A DNA stretch of 64,000 nucleotides from Novosphingobium chloroacetimidivorans (GCF_014204535.1 NZ_JACHLR010000003.1:1-64000); one strand, 5' to 3'. Shown: positions 8,471 to 17,990, numbered from the stretch's first letter. Translations and numbers: made by a program. The notes: generated by a model not told the origin, from the sequence alone.

Positions 8471-9058
8471 TCACCGTGACAGCAGGAACACCGCATGCTC
8501 GGCGCGGAAGCTGGCGGCCGCGGGGCTGCAGCGGCGGTCACCGCGCAGGAACCACGCCTGCTCCACCTTGATCCCACGCTCTCGCACCATGTCGCGGAAA
8601 TCGTTGACGGTGGCGTGGTGGATGTTGGGCGTCTCGTACCAGGCGACTGGCAGCAGCCGCGTCACCGGCATGCGGCCGGTCCACAGCAAGGAGGTGCGCA
8701 CCTTCCAATGCGCGAAGTTGGGAAAGCTGACGAAGGCGCGCCGGCCGATGCGGAGCAGCTGCTCCAGCACCAGGTCGGGGCGCATGGTGGTCTGCAGCGT
8801 CTGGCTGAGAATGGCATAATCGACCGAGGCCTCGGGGTAGAACGCCAGGTCCTTGTCGGCATCGCCCTGGATCACCGATAGTCCGCGCGCGACACACTCG
8901 GCGACGTTGGCGGCATCGATCTCCATGCCGCGCGCATCGCAACCCCTGCGATCACGCAAAGCGGCGAGCAAGGCGCCATCGCCGCAGCCGACGTCCAGCA
9001 CTTTCGCGCCGGAGGCGACGTTGTCGGCGATCACCGCAAGATCGGGACGCAGCGCCAT
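8471..9058 (-). CDS. metW: Methionine biosynthesis protein MetW
   Basis: This 195-residue methyltransferase-fold protein has motif I VLDVGCGDGALLAALRD at about residues 20-36, AILSQTLQTT near 82 and the MetW signature FPNFAHWKVRTSLLWTGRMP. MetW proteins are encoded with metX and support homoserine acetylation; their exact activity is not settled. Its ATG overlaps the upstream GNAT stop codon as TGATG, so translation is probably coupled. It is the last gene of the metX-GNAT-metW operon and converges with fdhD. Confidence 0.9.
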   Translation of the reverse strand: MALRPDLAVIADNVASGAKVLDVGCGDGALLAALRDRRGCDARGMEIDAANVAECVARGLSVIQGDADKDLAFYPEASVDYAILSQTLQTTMRPDLVLEQLLRIGRRAFVSFPNFAHWKVRTSLLWTGRMPVTRLLPVAWYETPNIHHATVNDFRDMVRERGIKVEQAWFLRGDRRCSPAAASFRAEHAVFLLSR

Positions 9059-9501
9059 CAGGCGGGCTCGGCCGCACGGCTGAGCAGGTCGGCGAATTCG
9101 TTCGAAAGCCGCTCCATGTAGCGCTCCGGCTTGAGCGGCGCGTGGAAGCCGAGGTTCTGGTAGACGCCGTGCGCGTCGGCGGTGACGAGCGCGAAGCGGC
9201 GCACCGTCGCGTAGTCCGGATGCTCAAGGAACCAGCGCACCATGCGCCGCCCCAGCCCCTGCCCGCGTGCCGCTTCATCGACCCAGACGTCGGCCAGCCA
9301 GGCGAAGCTCGCCTTGTCGGAGATGACGCGGGCGAAGCCGACCTGCCCATGCTCGATATGGTATGCGCCCAGGCAATGCGAGCCGGCGTTCTGCCTGGCG
9401 ACACGGTCGCGCGCGATGCCGGGCGTCCAGTAGCTCATGGTCAGCCAGCCGTGCACCCGATCGAGGTCGATGCGGCGAGGATCGTCGGAAAGCTCGATCA
9501 T
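9058..9501 (-). CDS. GNAT-family N-acetyltransferase between metX and metW
   Basis: This 147-residue GNAT protein has [20 protein letters not shown], the acetyl-CoA-binding strand 4 and Q/RxxGxG/A loop, followed by [17 protein letters not shown] typical of the last part of the fold. The region [12 protein letters not shown] near residue 25 matches small housekeeping GNATs. It probably acetylates a small amine or protein; the acceptor is unknown. Its ATG overlaps the metX stop (ATGA) and its stop overlaps the metW ATG (TGATG), so it is embedded in the methionine operon. In most proteobacteria metX and metW are direct neighbours. Confidence 0.85.
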   Translation of the reverse strand: MIELSDDPRRIDLDRVHGWLTMSYWTPGIARDRVARQNAGSHCLGAYHIEHGQVGFARVISDKASFAWLADVWVDEAARGQGLGRRMVRWFLEHPDYATVRRFALVTADAHGVYQNLGFHAPLKPERYMERLSNEFADLLSRAAEPA

Positions 9502-10613
9502 TGCGCTTCGCCCAGGAAGCCGGCGACGACCCGATCGAGCGCGGGCACGTCGAGCAGGAACGAGTCGTGCCCGAACGGTGCGGAGAGCTCGACGAAGCTG
9601 ACCGGCAGGCCCGCCGCCGTCAGCGCGTGGGCCACGTTGCGCGATTCGGCGGTGGGATAGAGCCAGTCGGTGTCGAAACTGACCAGGCAGAAGCGCGCCT
9701 TGCTGCCGGCGAAGGCATTGGCGAGCAGACCGCCGTGCTCCTCGGCGAGGTCGAAGTAGTCCATGGCGCGGGTGATGTAGAGGTAGGCGTTGGCATCGAA
9801 GCGGTCGGTGAACGACAGGCCCTGGTAACGCAGGTAGCTTTCGACCTGGAAGTCGGCATCGAAGCCGAAGGTCTTCTCGGCACGGTCCTGCAGGCGGCGG
9901 CCGAACTTCTCGGTCAGCCCCGCTTCCGACAAGTAGGTGATGTGCGCGGCCATGCGGGCGACCGACAGGCCCTTCTCCGGTCCCTTGCCATGCGAGTAGT
10001 AATCGCCCTCGCGCCAGGCCGGATCGGCCATGATCGCCTGCCGCCCGACTTCGTGGAAGGCAATATTCTGCGCCGAGTGCCGCGCCGTCGACGCGATCAC
10101 CAGCACCGCCCTGGCGCGGGTCGCGAAGTTGGCGGCGAGGCTCAAGGCCTGCATGCCACCCATCGATCCGCCCACTACGGCATGCAGTTGCTCGATCCCC
10201 AGCGCGTCGAGGAGCGCGACATGGGCGCGCACCATGTCTCGCACCGTGATGACGGGAAAGCGCATGCCCCAGGGCTTGCCGTCCGGCGCGATCGAGGCCG
10301 GGCCGGTGGTGCCCATGCAACTGCCCAGCACGTTCGCGCACACGACGAAGAAGCGGTTCGTGTCGATCGGCTTGCCCGGGCCGACCATGCGCACCCACCA
10401 GCCGGGCTTGCCGGTCTTGGGATGCGGGCTGGCGAGGTGGTGGTCGCCGGTCAGCGCATGCGCGACGAAGATCGCGTTGTCGCGGGCGGCGTTGAGCGTG
10501 CCGTAGCTCTCGTAGGCGATGCGCACGCCTTCAAGCTCACGCCCGCTGTCGAGCGGCAGCGGCTGGGGCAGGTTCAGCACCTTGCTGGGGTCGATGATCG
10601 GGGCGGTGGCCAT
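9498..10613 (-). CDS. metX: Homoserine O-acyltransferase MetX
   Basis: This 371-residue alpha/beta-hydrolase transfers an acyl group from acyl-CoA to homoserine in the first committed step of methionine synthesis. The nucleophile is Ser150 in [12 protein letters not shown]. The Asp and His of the triad sit in the C-terminal part ([10 protein letters not shown] and [11 protein letters not shown]). [14 protein letters not shown] is a family signature. Acetyl versus succinyl specificity cannot be settled by eye. The start at 10613 gives the usual MetX length. It leads the operon with the GNAT gene and metW. I saw no recognisable SAM riboswitch upstream; that region holds a dispersed repeat. Confidence 0.93.
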   Translation of the reverse strand: MATAPIIDPSKVLNLPQPLPLDSGRELEGVRIAYESYGTLNAARDNAIFVAHALTGDHHLASPHPKTGKPGWWVRMVGPGKPIDTNRFFVVCANVLGSCMGTTGPASIAPDGKPWGMRFPVITVRDMVRAHVALLDALGIEQLHAVVGGSMGGMQALSLAANFATRARAVLVIASTARHSAQNIAFHEVGRQAIMADPAWREGDYYSHGKGPEKGLSVARMAAHITYLSEAGLTEKFGRRLQDRAEKTFGFDADFQVESYLRYQGLSFTDRFDANAYLYITRAMDYFDLAEEHGGLLANAFAGSKARFCLVSFDTDWLYPTAESRNVAHALTAAGLPVSFVELSAPFGHDSFLLDVPALDRVVAGFLGEAQ

Positions 10614-10682
10614 GGTGACCGGGTGACTTGGGGGAGGTGTCCGGCCCTGTCAATCGGCCCTGTCGATCGGCGCAGCAACACT

Positions 10683-10770
10683 CCTCATTGCGAGGACCGC
10701 AGGTCCGCGGCAATCCAGAGCGGCGCGGGTCGCCCCTTTGGATCGCATCGCTGAGTTCGCGATGACGATC
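10683..10770. repeat. Dispersed intergenic palindromic repeat
   Basis: The segment beginning CTCATTGCGAGGACCGCAGG can pair GCGGACC/GGTCCGC internally and is followed by AATCCAGAG and a GCGATGACGATC end. This pattern matches the imperfect palindromes scattered between sphingomonad genes. It occupies most of the 283-bp gap between the divergent metX and hisC genes and is not coding. Confidence 0.55.
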
Positions 10771-10896
10771 GCAGGGGTCAATCTTGCGGCTAGCTCCCCC
10801 TTGCTCCTGTCGCGCCCCCTGCCCCATCCCGACGAGCGGCGCGGGTCGGAACTCGGGGGTGCCAATCTCCCCCAACCGCGCTAAAGGCCGCGGGTC

Positions 10897-12009
10897 ATGA
10901 GCGATACCCAGACCCGCAGCCGAGCACCCGAACCCAAGCCCTGGATCGAGGCGATCCAGGCCTATGTGCCGGGCAAGTCGACAGGCGCCGATGGCAAGCC
11001 GCTGATAAAGCTGTCGGCGAACGAGAACCCGCTCGGCACCAGCCCGCTTGCGCTCGCGGCTAGGGCGCAGGGGCCGGCGCTCTATCCCGATCCCGACAGC
11101 AAGGCACTGCGCGCGAAGCTGGGCGAGCTGCACGGGATCGACCCGGCGCTGATCGTCATGGGCACCGGCTCGGACGAGCTGCTGAACCTTGCCGCGCAAG
11201 GCTATGCCGGGCCGGGCGACGAGGTGATCTACGTGCGCTACGGCTTCTCGGTCTACGACATCGCCGCAAGGCGCTGCGGTGCGACCCCGGTGGTGGCGCC
11301 CGACGCCGACTATGGCACCGATGTCGACGCGCTGCTGGCACTGGTCACCGAGCGGACGCGGGTGGTGTTCATCGCCAACCCCAACAATCCGACCGGCTCG
11401 TTCCTGCCCAAGGGCGAGATCACCCGGCTGCACGCGGGCCTGCCCGCCGACGTGCTGCTGGTGCTCGACCTCGCCTATGCCGAATACGTCGCGGCCGAGG
11501 ACGACGACGGCGCGATGGCGCTCGCCGCTGCACATGAAAACGTGCTGGTCACGCGTACTTTCTCCAAGGCCTATGGGCTCGCCGGCGAGCGCATAGGCTG
11601 GGCCACCGGCGCGCCCGGCCTGGTGGCGACGCTGAACCGCATTCGCGGACCCTTCAATGTGCCCAGCACTGGCCAGGCGATGGCACTGGCGGCCCTGGAC
11701 GACACTGGCTTCATCGAGGCCGCCCGCACCCACAACCGCGACGAGCGCGCGCGCTTCGTGAATGCCATCGAGTCGCTGGGCAACCACGGCCTGCGCGCCG
11801 TGCCGAGCGAGGCGAATTTCGTGCTGGTGCTGTTCGAAGGCGCCCTCACGGCAGAGGCTGCGTTCGACGGCCTGGCCGAGCGCGGCTACATCGTGCGCTG
11901 GCTGCCCGGCCAGGGCCTGCCGCAGGCGCTGCGCTTCACCATCGGCAAGGCGCACGACATGGATGCCATCGTCGCTGGCTTGCAGGAGATGGCGGGAGGG
12001 CATCGGTGA
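10897..12009 (+). CDS. hisC: Histidinol-phosphate aminotransferase
   Basis: This 370-residue PLP enzyme of fold type I converts imidazole-acetol phosphate and glutamate to histidinol phosphate. In alphaproteobacteria the same enzyme often also transaminates aromatic amino-acid precursors. Landmarks are [15 protein letters not shown] near residue 42, [23 protein letters not shown], the PLP-binding Lys224 in [15 protein letters not shown], and the arginine region [11 protein letters not shown] at the end. Gene length is normal. It is followed 46 bp later by tyrA, a common pairing in this group that links HisC to tyrosine and phenylalanine synthesis. Confidence 0.92.
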   Translation: MSDTQTRSRAPEPKPWIEAIQAYVPGKSTGADGKPLIKLSANENPLGTSPLALAARAQGPALYPDPDSKALRAKLGELHGIDPALIVMGTGSDELLNLAAQGYAGPGDEVIYVRYGFSVYDIAARRCGATPVVAPDADYGTDVDALLALVTERTRVVFIANPNNPTGSFLPKGEITRLHAGLPADVLLVLDLAYAEYVAAEDDDGAMALAAAHENVLVTRTFSKAYGLAGERIGWATGAPGLVATLNRIRGPFNVPSTGQAMALAALDDTGFIEAARTHNRDERARFVNAIESLGNHGLRAVPSEANFVLVLFEGALTAEAAFDGLAERGYIVRWLPGQGLPQALRFTIGKAHDMDAIVAGLQEMAGGHR

Positions 12010-12055
12010 GCGTCATTCTCATCTCCGCGTGCTCGATCGACGCAGAGCGCACCAC

Positions 12056-13000
12056 ATGACCTTCCAGCGCGTCGCGATCATCGGCCTGGGCCTGCAAGGC
12101 GGCTCGATCGGCCTGGCCGTCCAGGCCTACCTGCCGGACGTGGTCACCACCGGGTATGACCGTGACGCCATCACCCGCACGCGCGCCGCCGAGCGCAGGC
12201 TCGTGCACAAGGTCTGCGACACCGCCGCCGAGGCCGTGGCCGATTGCGACCTCGTCATCTTCTGCGTGCCGCTCGGCGCGATGGGCATCGCGGCCGAGCA
12301 AGTGCGCGCCGCCCTGCCCGCCGATGCGCTGGTCAGCGACGTCGGCTCCAGCAAGCAGGTCGTCGCCAAGGCGCTGGGCGAGGCGCTGCCCGATCACGTG
12401 ATCATCCCCGCGCATCCCGTCGCGGGCACCGAGAACTCGGGCGCCGACGCCGGCTTTGCCGAGCTGTTCCGCAACCGCTGGTGCATCGTCACACCGCCGC
12501 CGCAGACCAACCTGGTAAAGCTGTCACAGCTGGTGGCGTTCTGGGAGGCGCTGGGCGCCAATGTCGAGATCATGGACGCCGACCACCACGACCTGGTCCT
12601 GGCGGTCACCAGCCACCTGCCCCACCTGATCGCCTACACCATCGTCGGCACCGCCTCGGACCTGGAGGAAGTGACCCAGTCCGAAGTCATCAAGTATTCG
12701 GCCGGCGGCTTTCGCGACTTCACCCGCATCGCCGCCAGCGATCCGACGATGTGGCGCGACGTGTTCCTGTCCAACAGGCAAGCGGTGCTGACCATGCTCC
12801 AGCGCTTCACCGAGGACCTCACCGCGCTGCAACGCGCGATCCGGATCGGCGATGGCGAGACCTTGTTCAACCACTTTGCCCGCACCCGCGCCACCCGTCG
12901 CTCGATCATCGAGGAAGGCCAGGACGATGCCCGGCCGGACTTCGGGCGTGCGGACCATCGGGCCGATCACCGGACCGACCCCAAACCCGCCGACAGCTGA
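12056..13000 (+). CDS. tyrA: Prephenate/arogenate dehydrogenase
   Basis: This 314-residue NAD(P)-dependent dehydrogenase oxidatively decarboxylates prephenate or arogenate in tyrosine synthesis. The N-terminal Rossmann motif is VAIIGLGLQGGSIGLAV (residues 6-22). The catalytic His lies in IIPAHPVAGTENSG, followed by the LVLAVTSHLPHLIAY helix and the ASDPTMWRDVFLSNR dimer region. There is no fused chorismate mutase or ACT domain. The last 25 residues (RPDFGRADHRADHRTDPKPA) are a polar, His/Asp-rich tail that looks disordered. It probably forms an operon with hisC. Confidence 0.92.
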   Translation: MTFQRVAIIGLGLQGGSIGLAVQAYLPDVVTTGYDRDAITRTRAAERRLVHKVCDTAAEAVADCDLVIFCVPLGAMGIAAEQVRAALPADALVSDVGSSKQVVAKALGEALPDHVIIPAHPVAGTENSGADAGFAELFRNRWCIVTPPPQTNLVKLSQLVAFWEALGANVEIMDADHHDLVLAVTSHLPHLIAYTIVGTASDLEEVTQSEVIKYSAGGFRDFTRIAASDPTMWRDVFLSNRQAVLTMLQRFTEDLTALQRAIRIGDGETLFNHFARTRATRRSIIEEGQDDARPDFGRADHRADHRTDPKPADS

Positions 13001-13083
13001 CATCCAACTATACTTCGGGCATGCGGGAGCCGGACCGTTGCTCGTGCTTTGAGCGGCCAAACTCTTCCCGCAAAAGGCGCCGC

Positions 13084-13863
13084 ATGAAACTCTCGATTTC
13101 CTCCGAGCTCGAATACGACGTGCCGTTCGAGGCGGATCTGCTGCTCCAGATCGAAGCCGCGATCATCCCCGAGCAGCGCGTGATCACCGCGCATATCGAG
13201 CTGCCGCCGGTCCAGCACTTCGCGCGCATCACCGGCCATGACACCATCGGCGATCGCATCTGGCTGCGCATGCAAGGTCCGCTGAAGGTGCGCTACAATG
13301 CGACGGTCGAGATCAATCGGCTAACGGCAGACATCGCGCAGCTGAACGCGGTGCCGCCGCACCTGCTGCCCGGCGAGACAATCGAATACATCCTGCCCTC
13401 ACGCTACTGCGCTTCGGACCAGTTCCAGCAGATCGTCGGCGACTTGTTCGGTGACACGCAAGGGGGCGCGCGCGTCGCCGCCATCCGCGACTGGATCCAG
13501 GCTAACCTGACGTATCAAGCGGGCAGCTCCAATGCCGCGACGGGCGCGATGGACACCTACAACTCGCGCGAGGGCGTCTGCCGCGATTTCGCGCACCTGA
13601 TGATCAGCATGACCCGGGCGAGCGCTATCCCCGCGCGGTTCTGCAGCGTCTACGGCTTGGGCGTCGAACCGCAGGACTTCCACGCCGTCGCCGAAGTCTT
13701 CCTCGACAACACCTGGTACATGGTGGACGCGACCGGCATGTCGACGCCCGATACGATGGCGAAAGTGGGCGTCGGGCGCGATGCCGCCGACGTGTCGTTC
13801 CTGACCAGCTATGGCGTGGCCAACATGCAGAACCAGTCGGTCCAGGTCAGCTACGTGGAGTAA
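13084..13863 (+). CDS. Transglutaminase-like cysteine-protease-fold protein
   Basis: This 259-residue protein has a beta-rich N-terminal domain (about 1-110) and a transglutaminase core. The active-site Cys is in NSREGVCRDFAHLMISMTRA (near residue 171), the His in PQDFHAVAEVFLDNTWYMVD and the Asp in VDATGM. This is the bacterial family annotated as transglutaminase-like; most members are of unknown substrate and may act as proteases or amidases. No signal peptide is visible, so it is probably cytosolic. It is 83 bp downstream of tyrA on the same strand and converges with plsC. Confidence 0.85.
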   Translation: MKLSISSELEYDVPFEADLLLQIEAAIIPEQRVITAHIELPPVQHFARITGHDTIGDRIWLRMQGPLKVRYNATVEINRLTADIAQLNAVPPHLLPGETIEYILPSRYCASDQFQQIVGDLFGDTQGGARVAAIRDWIQANLTYQAGSSNAATGAMDTYNSREGVCRDFAHLMISMTRASAIPARFCSVYGLGVEPQDFHAVAEVFLDNTWYMVDATGMSTPDTMAKVGVGRDAADVSFLTSYGVANMQNQSVQVSYVE

Positions 13864-13877
13864 CCCGGTCGCCCGGG

Positions 13878-14585
13878 TCAGGCCGGGGACGACGGATGGT
13901 TCAGGACGTTGATCGCTTCGAGCACCCGGGCCTCCAGTTCCTCGCGCGGCAGGCCGGCGGGGATCGGCTCTCCCACGCGCACGGTGATGAGGCCCGGCCG
14001 CTTCCACGTGCGATGGTAGAGCCGCCCGCTGTCGAGGGCGATCGGCACGACGGGCAGGCGCAGCATCTTGTACAGACCGGCAAAGCCCGAGCCGAGCGGC
14101 ACCCGGCGTCCGCTCGGCACCCGCGTGCCTTCGGGAAAGATCGCCATGAGCCGGCCAGCGTCGATCACCGCCCGCGCCTGGGTCAGCATGGTGCGCAGCG
14201 CACGCGCGCCTTGATCGCGCTCGACACCGATCAGGCCGTAAAGCTCCCCCGCCCGGCCCCATAGCGGTATGCGCAAAAGCTCGGCCTTGGCGATGATCGC
14301 CGGCATCGGCAGCAGACTGGGCAGGTCGATCGCCTCGAAGAAGCTTTCGTGCTTCATCGCGACGAGCACGCGCGAGCTGGGCAGTTCGCCCTCGACGACG
14401 AGGCGGATGCCCAGGATCCAGCGCGTACAGCGGCGATGAAAGCGCGACCAGCCCAGGACCACGCGCTGCAGGGCACCTCGGCCGAACGGAAGCAGGGCCA
14501 GCGCCACCAGCACATAGCCGGCCGTCCCGACATAGAAGACGACATAGAACACCAAGCTTCGCAGCACGTTGCCGAGCTGGCTCAT
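13878..14585 (-). CDS. 1-acylglycerol-3-phosphate acyltransferase-like PlsC protein
   Basis: This 235-residue membrane-associated acyltransferase has one N-terminal transmembrane segment (about 10-32). The acyltransferase box KHESFFEAID is an HX4E/D variant, and the substrate box is FPEGTRVPSG. It probably acylates lysophosphatidic acid or a related lysolipid at the inner membrane. The start ATG 14585 overlaps the ydcF-like stop codon (ATGA), so it ends the four-gene ftsE-ftsX-ydcF-plsC unit. Whether it is the main PlsC or a paralogue cannot be told here. Confidence 0.85.
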   Translation of the reverse strand: MSQLGNVLRSLVFYVVFYVGTAGYVLVALALLPFGRGALQRVVLGWSRFHRRCTRWILGIRLVVEGELPSSRVLVAMKHESFFEAIDLPSLLPMPAIIAKAELLRIPLWGRAGELYGLIGVERDQGARALRTMLTQARAVIDAGRLMAIFPEGTRVPSGRRVPLGSGFAGLYKMLRLPVVPIALDSGRLYHRTWKRPGLITVRVGEPIPAGLPREELEARVLEAINVLNHPSSPA

Positions 14586-15121
14586 CCCCGAACCCTTTGC
14601 CAGGTGTCGATCGCGTAGCGTGCCAGCAACTTGTGGTATTCCAGGAACAGGATCTGCAATGAGGGCTGGCTGCGTACCGCGTCCTCGATCATCACCGTAC
14701 CCTTGGGCAGTTCGCGGCCGAGTTCGAAGGCGGCGCGGCGCATGTGCCAGTCGACCGTCACCAGCCGCACCGTGCGCGCTCGCCGCTTGCGCAGCCAGTT
14801 GGCGGCCTCGATCGCGTTCGAGCGCGTGTCGAACGCGCGGTAGCCCAAGGTGATGCAGCAGCGCATCAGATCGGCCGGTACGTCGTATTCCAACATGAAC
14901 TCGCGCGGGAGCACTTCGGGGTCGACGCCGGAGACCAGCAGGCGCGGCGCCAGCCGCTGGCGCAGCACGGCCAGCGCGCGCGGGATCCGGCCCGGCCCGC
15001 CGGTGAGCACGATCACGGCATCGGTCCGCTCGGTGCCTGCAGGCCGCGGCAGGGCGACTGCGAACCACAGGAAGCCGAAGACCCAGATCAGCAGGAGAAA
15101 GGCGGCGATGCGGCGAAACAT
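14582..15121 (-). CDS. YdcF/ElyC-family (DUF218) envelope protein
   Basis: This 179-residue protein has an N-terminal membrane anchor (about residues 5-25) followed by the DUF218 core: AVIVLTGGPGRIPRAL, LLVSGVD, RAFDTRSNAIEAANWL and VRLVTVDWHMRRAAFEL. ElyC, SanA and YdcF of E. coli share this fold and are tied to envelope integrity and undecaprenyl-linked precursors; the reaction is unknown. The Asn and Arg of the TRSNAIEA motif fit the family's conserved pocket. It lies 9 bp after ftsX and overlaps plsC, which fits a role at the division septum or envelope. Confidence 0.82.
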   Translation of the reverse strand: MFRRIAAFLLLIWVFGFLWFAVALPRPAGTERTDAVIVLTGGPGRIPRALAVLRQRLAPRLLVSGVDPEVLPREFMLEYDVPADLMRCCITLGYRAFDTRSNAIEAANWLRKRRARTVRLVTVDWHMRRAAFELGRELPKGTVMIEDAVRSQPSLQILFLEYHKLLARYAIDTWQRVRG

Positions 15122-15130
15122 GGATGCAGC

Positions 15131-16069
15131 CTATAGCATCTTGCGCAAGGCATGCATCACCGTCAGCCGGGCAGTCAGCATCGCCAGACCCGCGGCCAGC
15201 AGTGGCACCAGCGCCAGCAGCAGCCAGTCGCTCCAGACCAGCGCCCCGCTGCTCACCATCCCGGCTCCCAGCCCTGCGAACCGCCGCCCAAGCGAGAGGA
15301 TGACGACCATGGCCAGAGCGAGCCCGACCAGGCCGCCTCCCGCCGCGTCCACGGCCATAGAGCGCTGGAACACACGGGCGATCTGGCTGTCGGTGCCGCC
15401 CAGCAGGTGCACGATCTCGATGGTGTCGCGATTGGCGCCAAGCGCCGAGCGTGCCGCCAGCAGCACCGCCGCGGCGAGTGCGGCCGCCAGCAGCGCCACG
15501 AGCGCGATCGCCAGCCACTGCAGCGAGACGATCGCATCGAACACCGGCTTGAGCCACTCGGCTTGCGCATCGACCCGCGCCGACGGCGCCACGCCGCGCA
15601 ACGCACGCCGCACTTGCGCGATCCGCTCGCGAGTGGCCGCGTGGGTCAGCCTTACATCGATCAACGCCGGCACCGGCACGCCGATGCCTTGGGTCGAATC
15701 AATCCCGGTGCCCAGCCAGGGCGAGACCAGCGCGTCGAGTTCCTGCTGGGGCACCAGGCGCATGCTGGCGACGCCCGGCACCACCCGGAGCGCGTCGAGC
15801 GCGCGCGCGGCTTCCCGCTGGCGCACGTCCGGACGCGGCTCCACCAGTTGGACGGTGACCCCGCCAGCGATTTCGGCACTCGCCGCCGTCACCGTGTTGC
15901 CGAGCGCCAGCCCGGCGGCGAGCGCGATCGCCGTCAGCGCCACCATGATCGCGATCACCCAGGGCATCGGTCCGGACAGGCGCGCCTGCGGAACCAGCTC
16001 TGCCTCTGCCCCGGCAAACAGCCGCCGCCCGCGGGCAATCCCGCGTCGCCTGTTGGCACGCGCCTTCAA
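15131..16069 (-). CDS. ftsX: Cell-division ABC permease FtsX
   Basis: This 312-residue membrane protein has the FtsX layout: a cytoplasmic N-terminal basic stretch (RANRRRGIARGRR), TM1 at about 37-60, a periplasmic domain of about 110 residues with PDVRQREAARALDALRVVPG, and three C-terminal helices with an FtsX-type permease domain (LGGTDSQIARVFQ). With FtsE it transmits ATP hydrolysis to periplasmic peptidoglycan hydrolases at the septum. The start is probably TTG at 16069, which overlaps the ftsE stop as TTGA; no ATG or GTG lies suitably in frame before TM1. Confidence 0.87.
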   Translation of the reverse strand: MKARANRRRGIARGRRLFAGAEAELVPQARLSGPMPWVIAIMVALTAIALAAGLALGNTVTAASAEIAGGVTVQLVEPRPDVRQREAARALDALRVVPGVASMRLVPQQELDALVSPWLGTGIDSTQGIGVPVPALIDVRLTHAATRERIAQVRRALRGVAPSARVDAQAEWLKPVFDAIVSLQWLAIALVALLAAALAAAVLLAARSALGANRDTIEIVHLLGGTDSQIARVFQRSMAVDAAGGGLVGLALAMVVILSLGRRFAGLGAGMVSSGALVWSDWLLLALVPLLAAGLAMLTARLTVMHALRKML

Positions 16070-16785
16070 GACGGGCGCCGTGGCGGGTAGCGCAAGGCGC
16101 CTGTGGGGTCGGACATGCGCCCCCGGTCGAGACGCATGATCAGCGCATCGGGCACTTTCCTGAGCAAGTGCACGTCGTGCGTGGCGACGACGATGGTCGT
16201 GCCCTGGCGGTTCAGCAGCTCGAACAGGCGCATCAGCTTTAGCGCCATGTCGGGATCGACGTTGCCGGTCGGCTCGTCGGCGACGAGCACGTCGGGCCGG
16301 CCGATGACCGCGCGGGCGATGGCGATGCGTTGCTGCTCTCCGCCCGACAGGGTCGCCGGGCGCGACTCCTTGCGATCCGCGAGCCCGACCCACTCGAGGA
16401 TGTCGTGGACGGGGCCGGCGATGTCCCGCTCGCTGAAGCCGGCGACGCGCAGCGGCAGCGCCACGTTGTCGAAGGCGGACAGATGGGGCACGAGGCGGAA
16501 ATCCTGGAACACGACGCCGATACGTCGCCGCAGCGCCGGCAAACCGCTGCGCGGCATCGTGATCGCATCCTTGCCGAACATGCGGATCACCCCGCGTGAT
16601 GGCCGCTGGGCGAGGTAGATCAGGCGCAGCAGCGTGGTCTTGCCCGCGCCGCTGGCGCCGGTGAGAAAGTAGAACGAGCCGGGGAACAGCGTGAACGACA
16701 GATCGCTCAGCACCTCCCGATCATGCTCGTAGCGCAGGCCGACATTGTCGAAATGGATGATTTCGCCCTCGGCCCTGCTGCTCAT
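16066..16785 (-). CDS. ftsE: Cell-division ATP-binding protein FtsE
   Basis: This 239-residue ABC ATPase has Walker A GASGAGKTT (about residue 43), a Q loop in GVVFQDFRLVPHLSAFDN, signature ATLSGGEQQRIAIARA, Walker B VLVADEPTGNVDPD and the switch His in VATHDVHLL. DEPTGNVDP and the FQDFRLVPHLS segment are typical of FtsE. It works with FtsX at the inner membrane. It starts the operon ftsE-ftsX-ydcF-plsC. The first 10 residues (SSRAEGEII) are slightly longer than in enterobacterial FtsE. Confidence 0.92.
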   Translation of the reverse strand: MSSRAEGEIIHFDNVGLRYEHDREVLSDLSFTLFPGSFYFLTGASGAGKTTLLRLIYLAQRPSRGVIRMFGKDAITMPRSGLPALRRRIGVVFQDFRLVPHLSAFDNVALPLRVAGFSERDIAGPVHDILEWVGLADRKESRPATLSGGEQQRIAIARAVIGRPDVLVADEPTGNVDPDMALKLMRLFELLNRQGTTIVVATHDVHLLRKVPDALIMRLDRGRMSDPTGALRYPPRRPS

Positions 16786-17002
16786 CGCCCCGTCTTCGTA
16801 AACGTAAATTCGTGACGATGGCGGTAAGCCGCCGCTGGCGGCGAGGCAAGCGGCACCGCCGGGCACGGCGAACCTGCAAGCGGCACGATGAGACGAGCTT
16901 GTGTATAAGCGTCGATGAATGTGGAAAAAAGGAAGCGACGCCCAAGAACCCGTGTGTCACCGACTTGTCGCGAGCCACGCTCCCGTGCTTAGTGGTCCGA
17001 CC

Positions 17003-17770
17003 ATGATTATCGCCTGCCCCGCCTGCGCCACTCGCTATGCGGTCCCGGACAGTGCGATCGGCATTGACGGACGGACCGTCCGCTGCGCCAAGTGCCGACA
17101 CAGCTGGTTCCAGGACGGCCCCGTGCTCGACATGGTGGAGGGCATTGCCCCGCCACACGCCGCCGAGCCGTCGGCAGCGACGGATACGGTGGCAGATCCC
17201 GTCGCCGCGCCGCCCGAGCCCAGGCCTGCGGCAGCCCGCGAGGCGCCGGCCCCGCGCCCTGCCTATTACGACGACACCACGGGCAGCCAGTTCACCGACG
17301 AAGGCCCGTCGCGCTTCGACTTCGCGCCGCCGTTTCGCCCGCGGCGCAACTGGGCCAGGATCGGCATGGCCGCGGCGATCGTCTTCGCGGTGGTCACGCT
17401 CGGCCTGGCCGGCGTGGTCGCCTGGGCCGGCCTGCCTGATTGGGTGCCGGTGGCCCGGCCGACCTTCGCCCAGGCGCAGCAGGACCTCGCGCTCGATTTC
17501 CCGCCCAAGCGGCAGGACCGGCGTACCCTGCCCAACGGCACCGAGTACTTCGGGGCGAGCGGCACCGTCAGCAACATCGGGCGAGAGACGCGCTCGGTGC
17601 CGACGATCCTCATCGTGCTGCGCGATGCACGTGAGCGGATCGTCTATAGCTGGGAAGTCGTGCCGCCCAAGCGCGAGCTTGCACCGGGCGAGACGATCAC
17701 CATCAACGAGGCAGTGACCGACGTGCCCAAGTCGGCCAAGTCGGCAGAGATCGGCTGGAAGCCGGCCTGA
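17003..17770 (+). CDS. MJ0042-type zinc-ribbon membrane protein
   Basis: This 255-residue protein opens with a zinc ribbon, IIACPACATRYAVPDSAIG then VRCAKCRHSW (CxxC...CxxC), of the MJ0042/DUF3426 family. A Pro/Ala-rich linker (about 50-110) follows, then one transmembrane helix (about 118-140) and a C-terminal extracytoplasmic domain with FGASGTVSNIGRETRSVPTI, which resembles the FxxxG and N-rich region of DUF3426. Such proteins in alphaproteobacteria are envelope proteins of unknown role. It is divergent from ftsE, which is a recurrent neighbourhood in this group. Confidence 0.8.
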   Translation: MIIACPACATRYAVPDSAIGIDGRTVRCAKCRHSWFQDGPVLDMVEGIAPPHAAEPSAATDTVADPVAAPPEPRPAAAREAPAPRPAYYDDTTGSQFTDEGPSRFDFAPPFRPRRNWARIGMAAAIVFAVVTLGLAGVVAWAGLPDWVPVARPTFAQAQQDLALDFPPKRQDRRTLPNGTEYFGASGTVSNIGRETRSVPTILIVLRDARERIVYSWEVVPPKRELAPGETITINEAVTDVPKSAKSAEIGWKPA

Positions 17771-17903
17771 TCCGGTTGCATTAGGCGCCCGGCCCACCGA
17801 CGACATAAAACAATCGCCATCGCGCTTGCAGCCCCCGCGTTGCTTTGCTAATGGCGCGCTCCTGCCCGGGGGACAGCGCTTTTGCGCATGCCCCCAAGAC
17901 TGT

Positions 17904-17990
17904 GCGGTCATGGCGGAATTGGTAGACGCGCAACGTTGAGGTCGTTGTGGGCGAAAGCCCGTGGAAGTTCGAGTCTTCTTGACCGCACCA
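17904..17990 (+). tRNA. tRNA-Leu (anticodon GAG)
   Basis: This 87-nt class II tRNA runs from GCGGTCATGGCGGAATTGG to an encoded CCA at 17988-17990. The anticodon stem CAACG/CGTTG encloses loop TTGAGGT, giving GAG for CUC/CUU codons. The variable arm is long (TGTGGGCGAAAGCCCG). D and T arms match the other leucine tRNA in the window. Confidence 0.95.

Noticed and set aside
10614..10896. SAM riboswitch before metX
   Set aside because: I looked for SAM-II-like conserved blocks on the minus strand and found none; the interval is taken up by a dispersed palindrome.
16070..16393. N-terminal extension of ftsX upstream of the TTG start
   Set aside because: The longer frame lies inside ftsE, is Arg/Ala-rich and lacks any conserved FtsX sequence.
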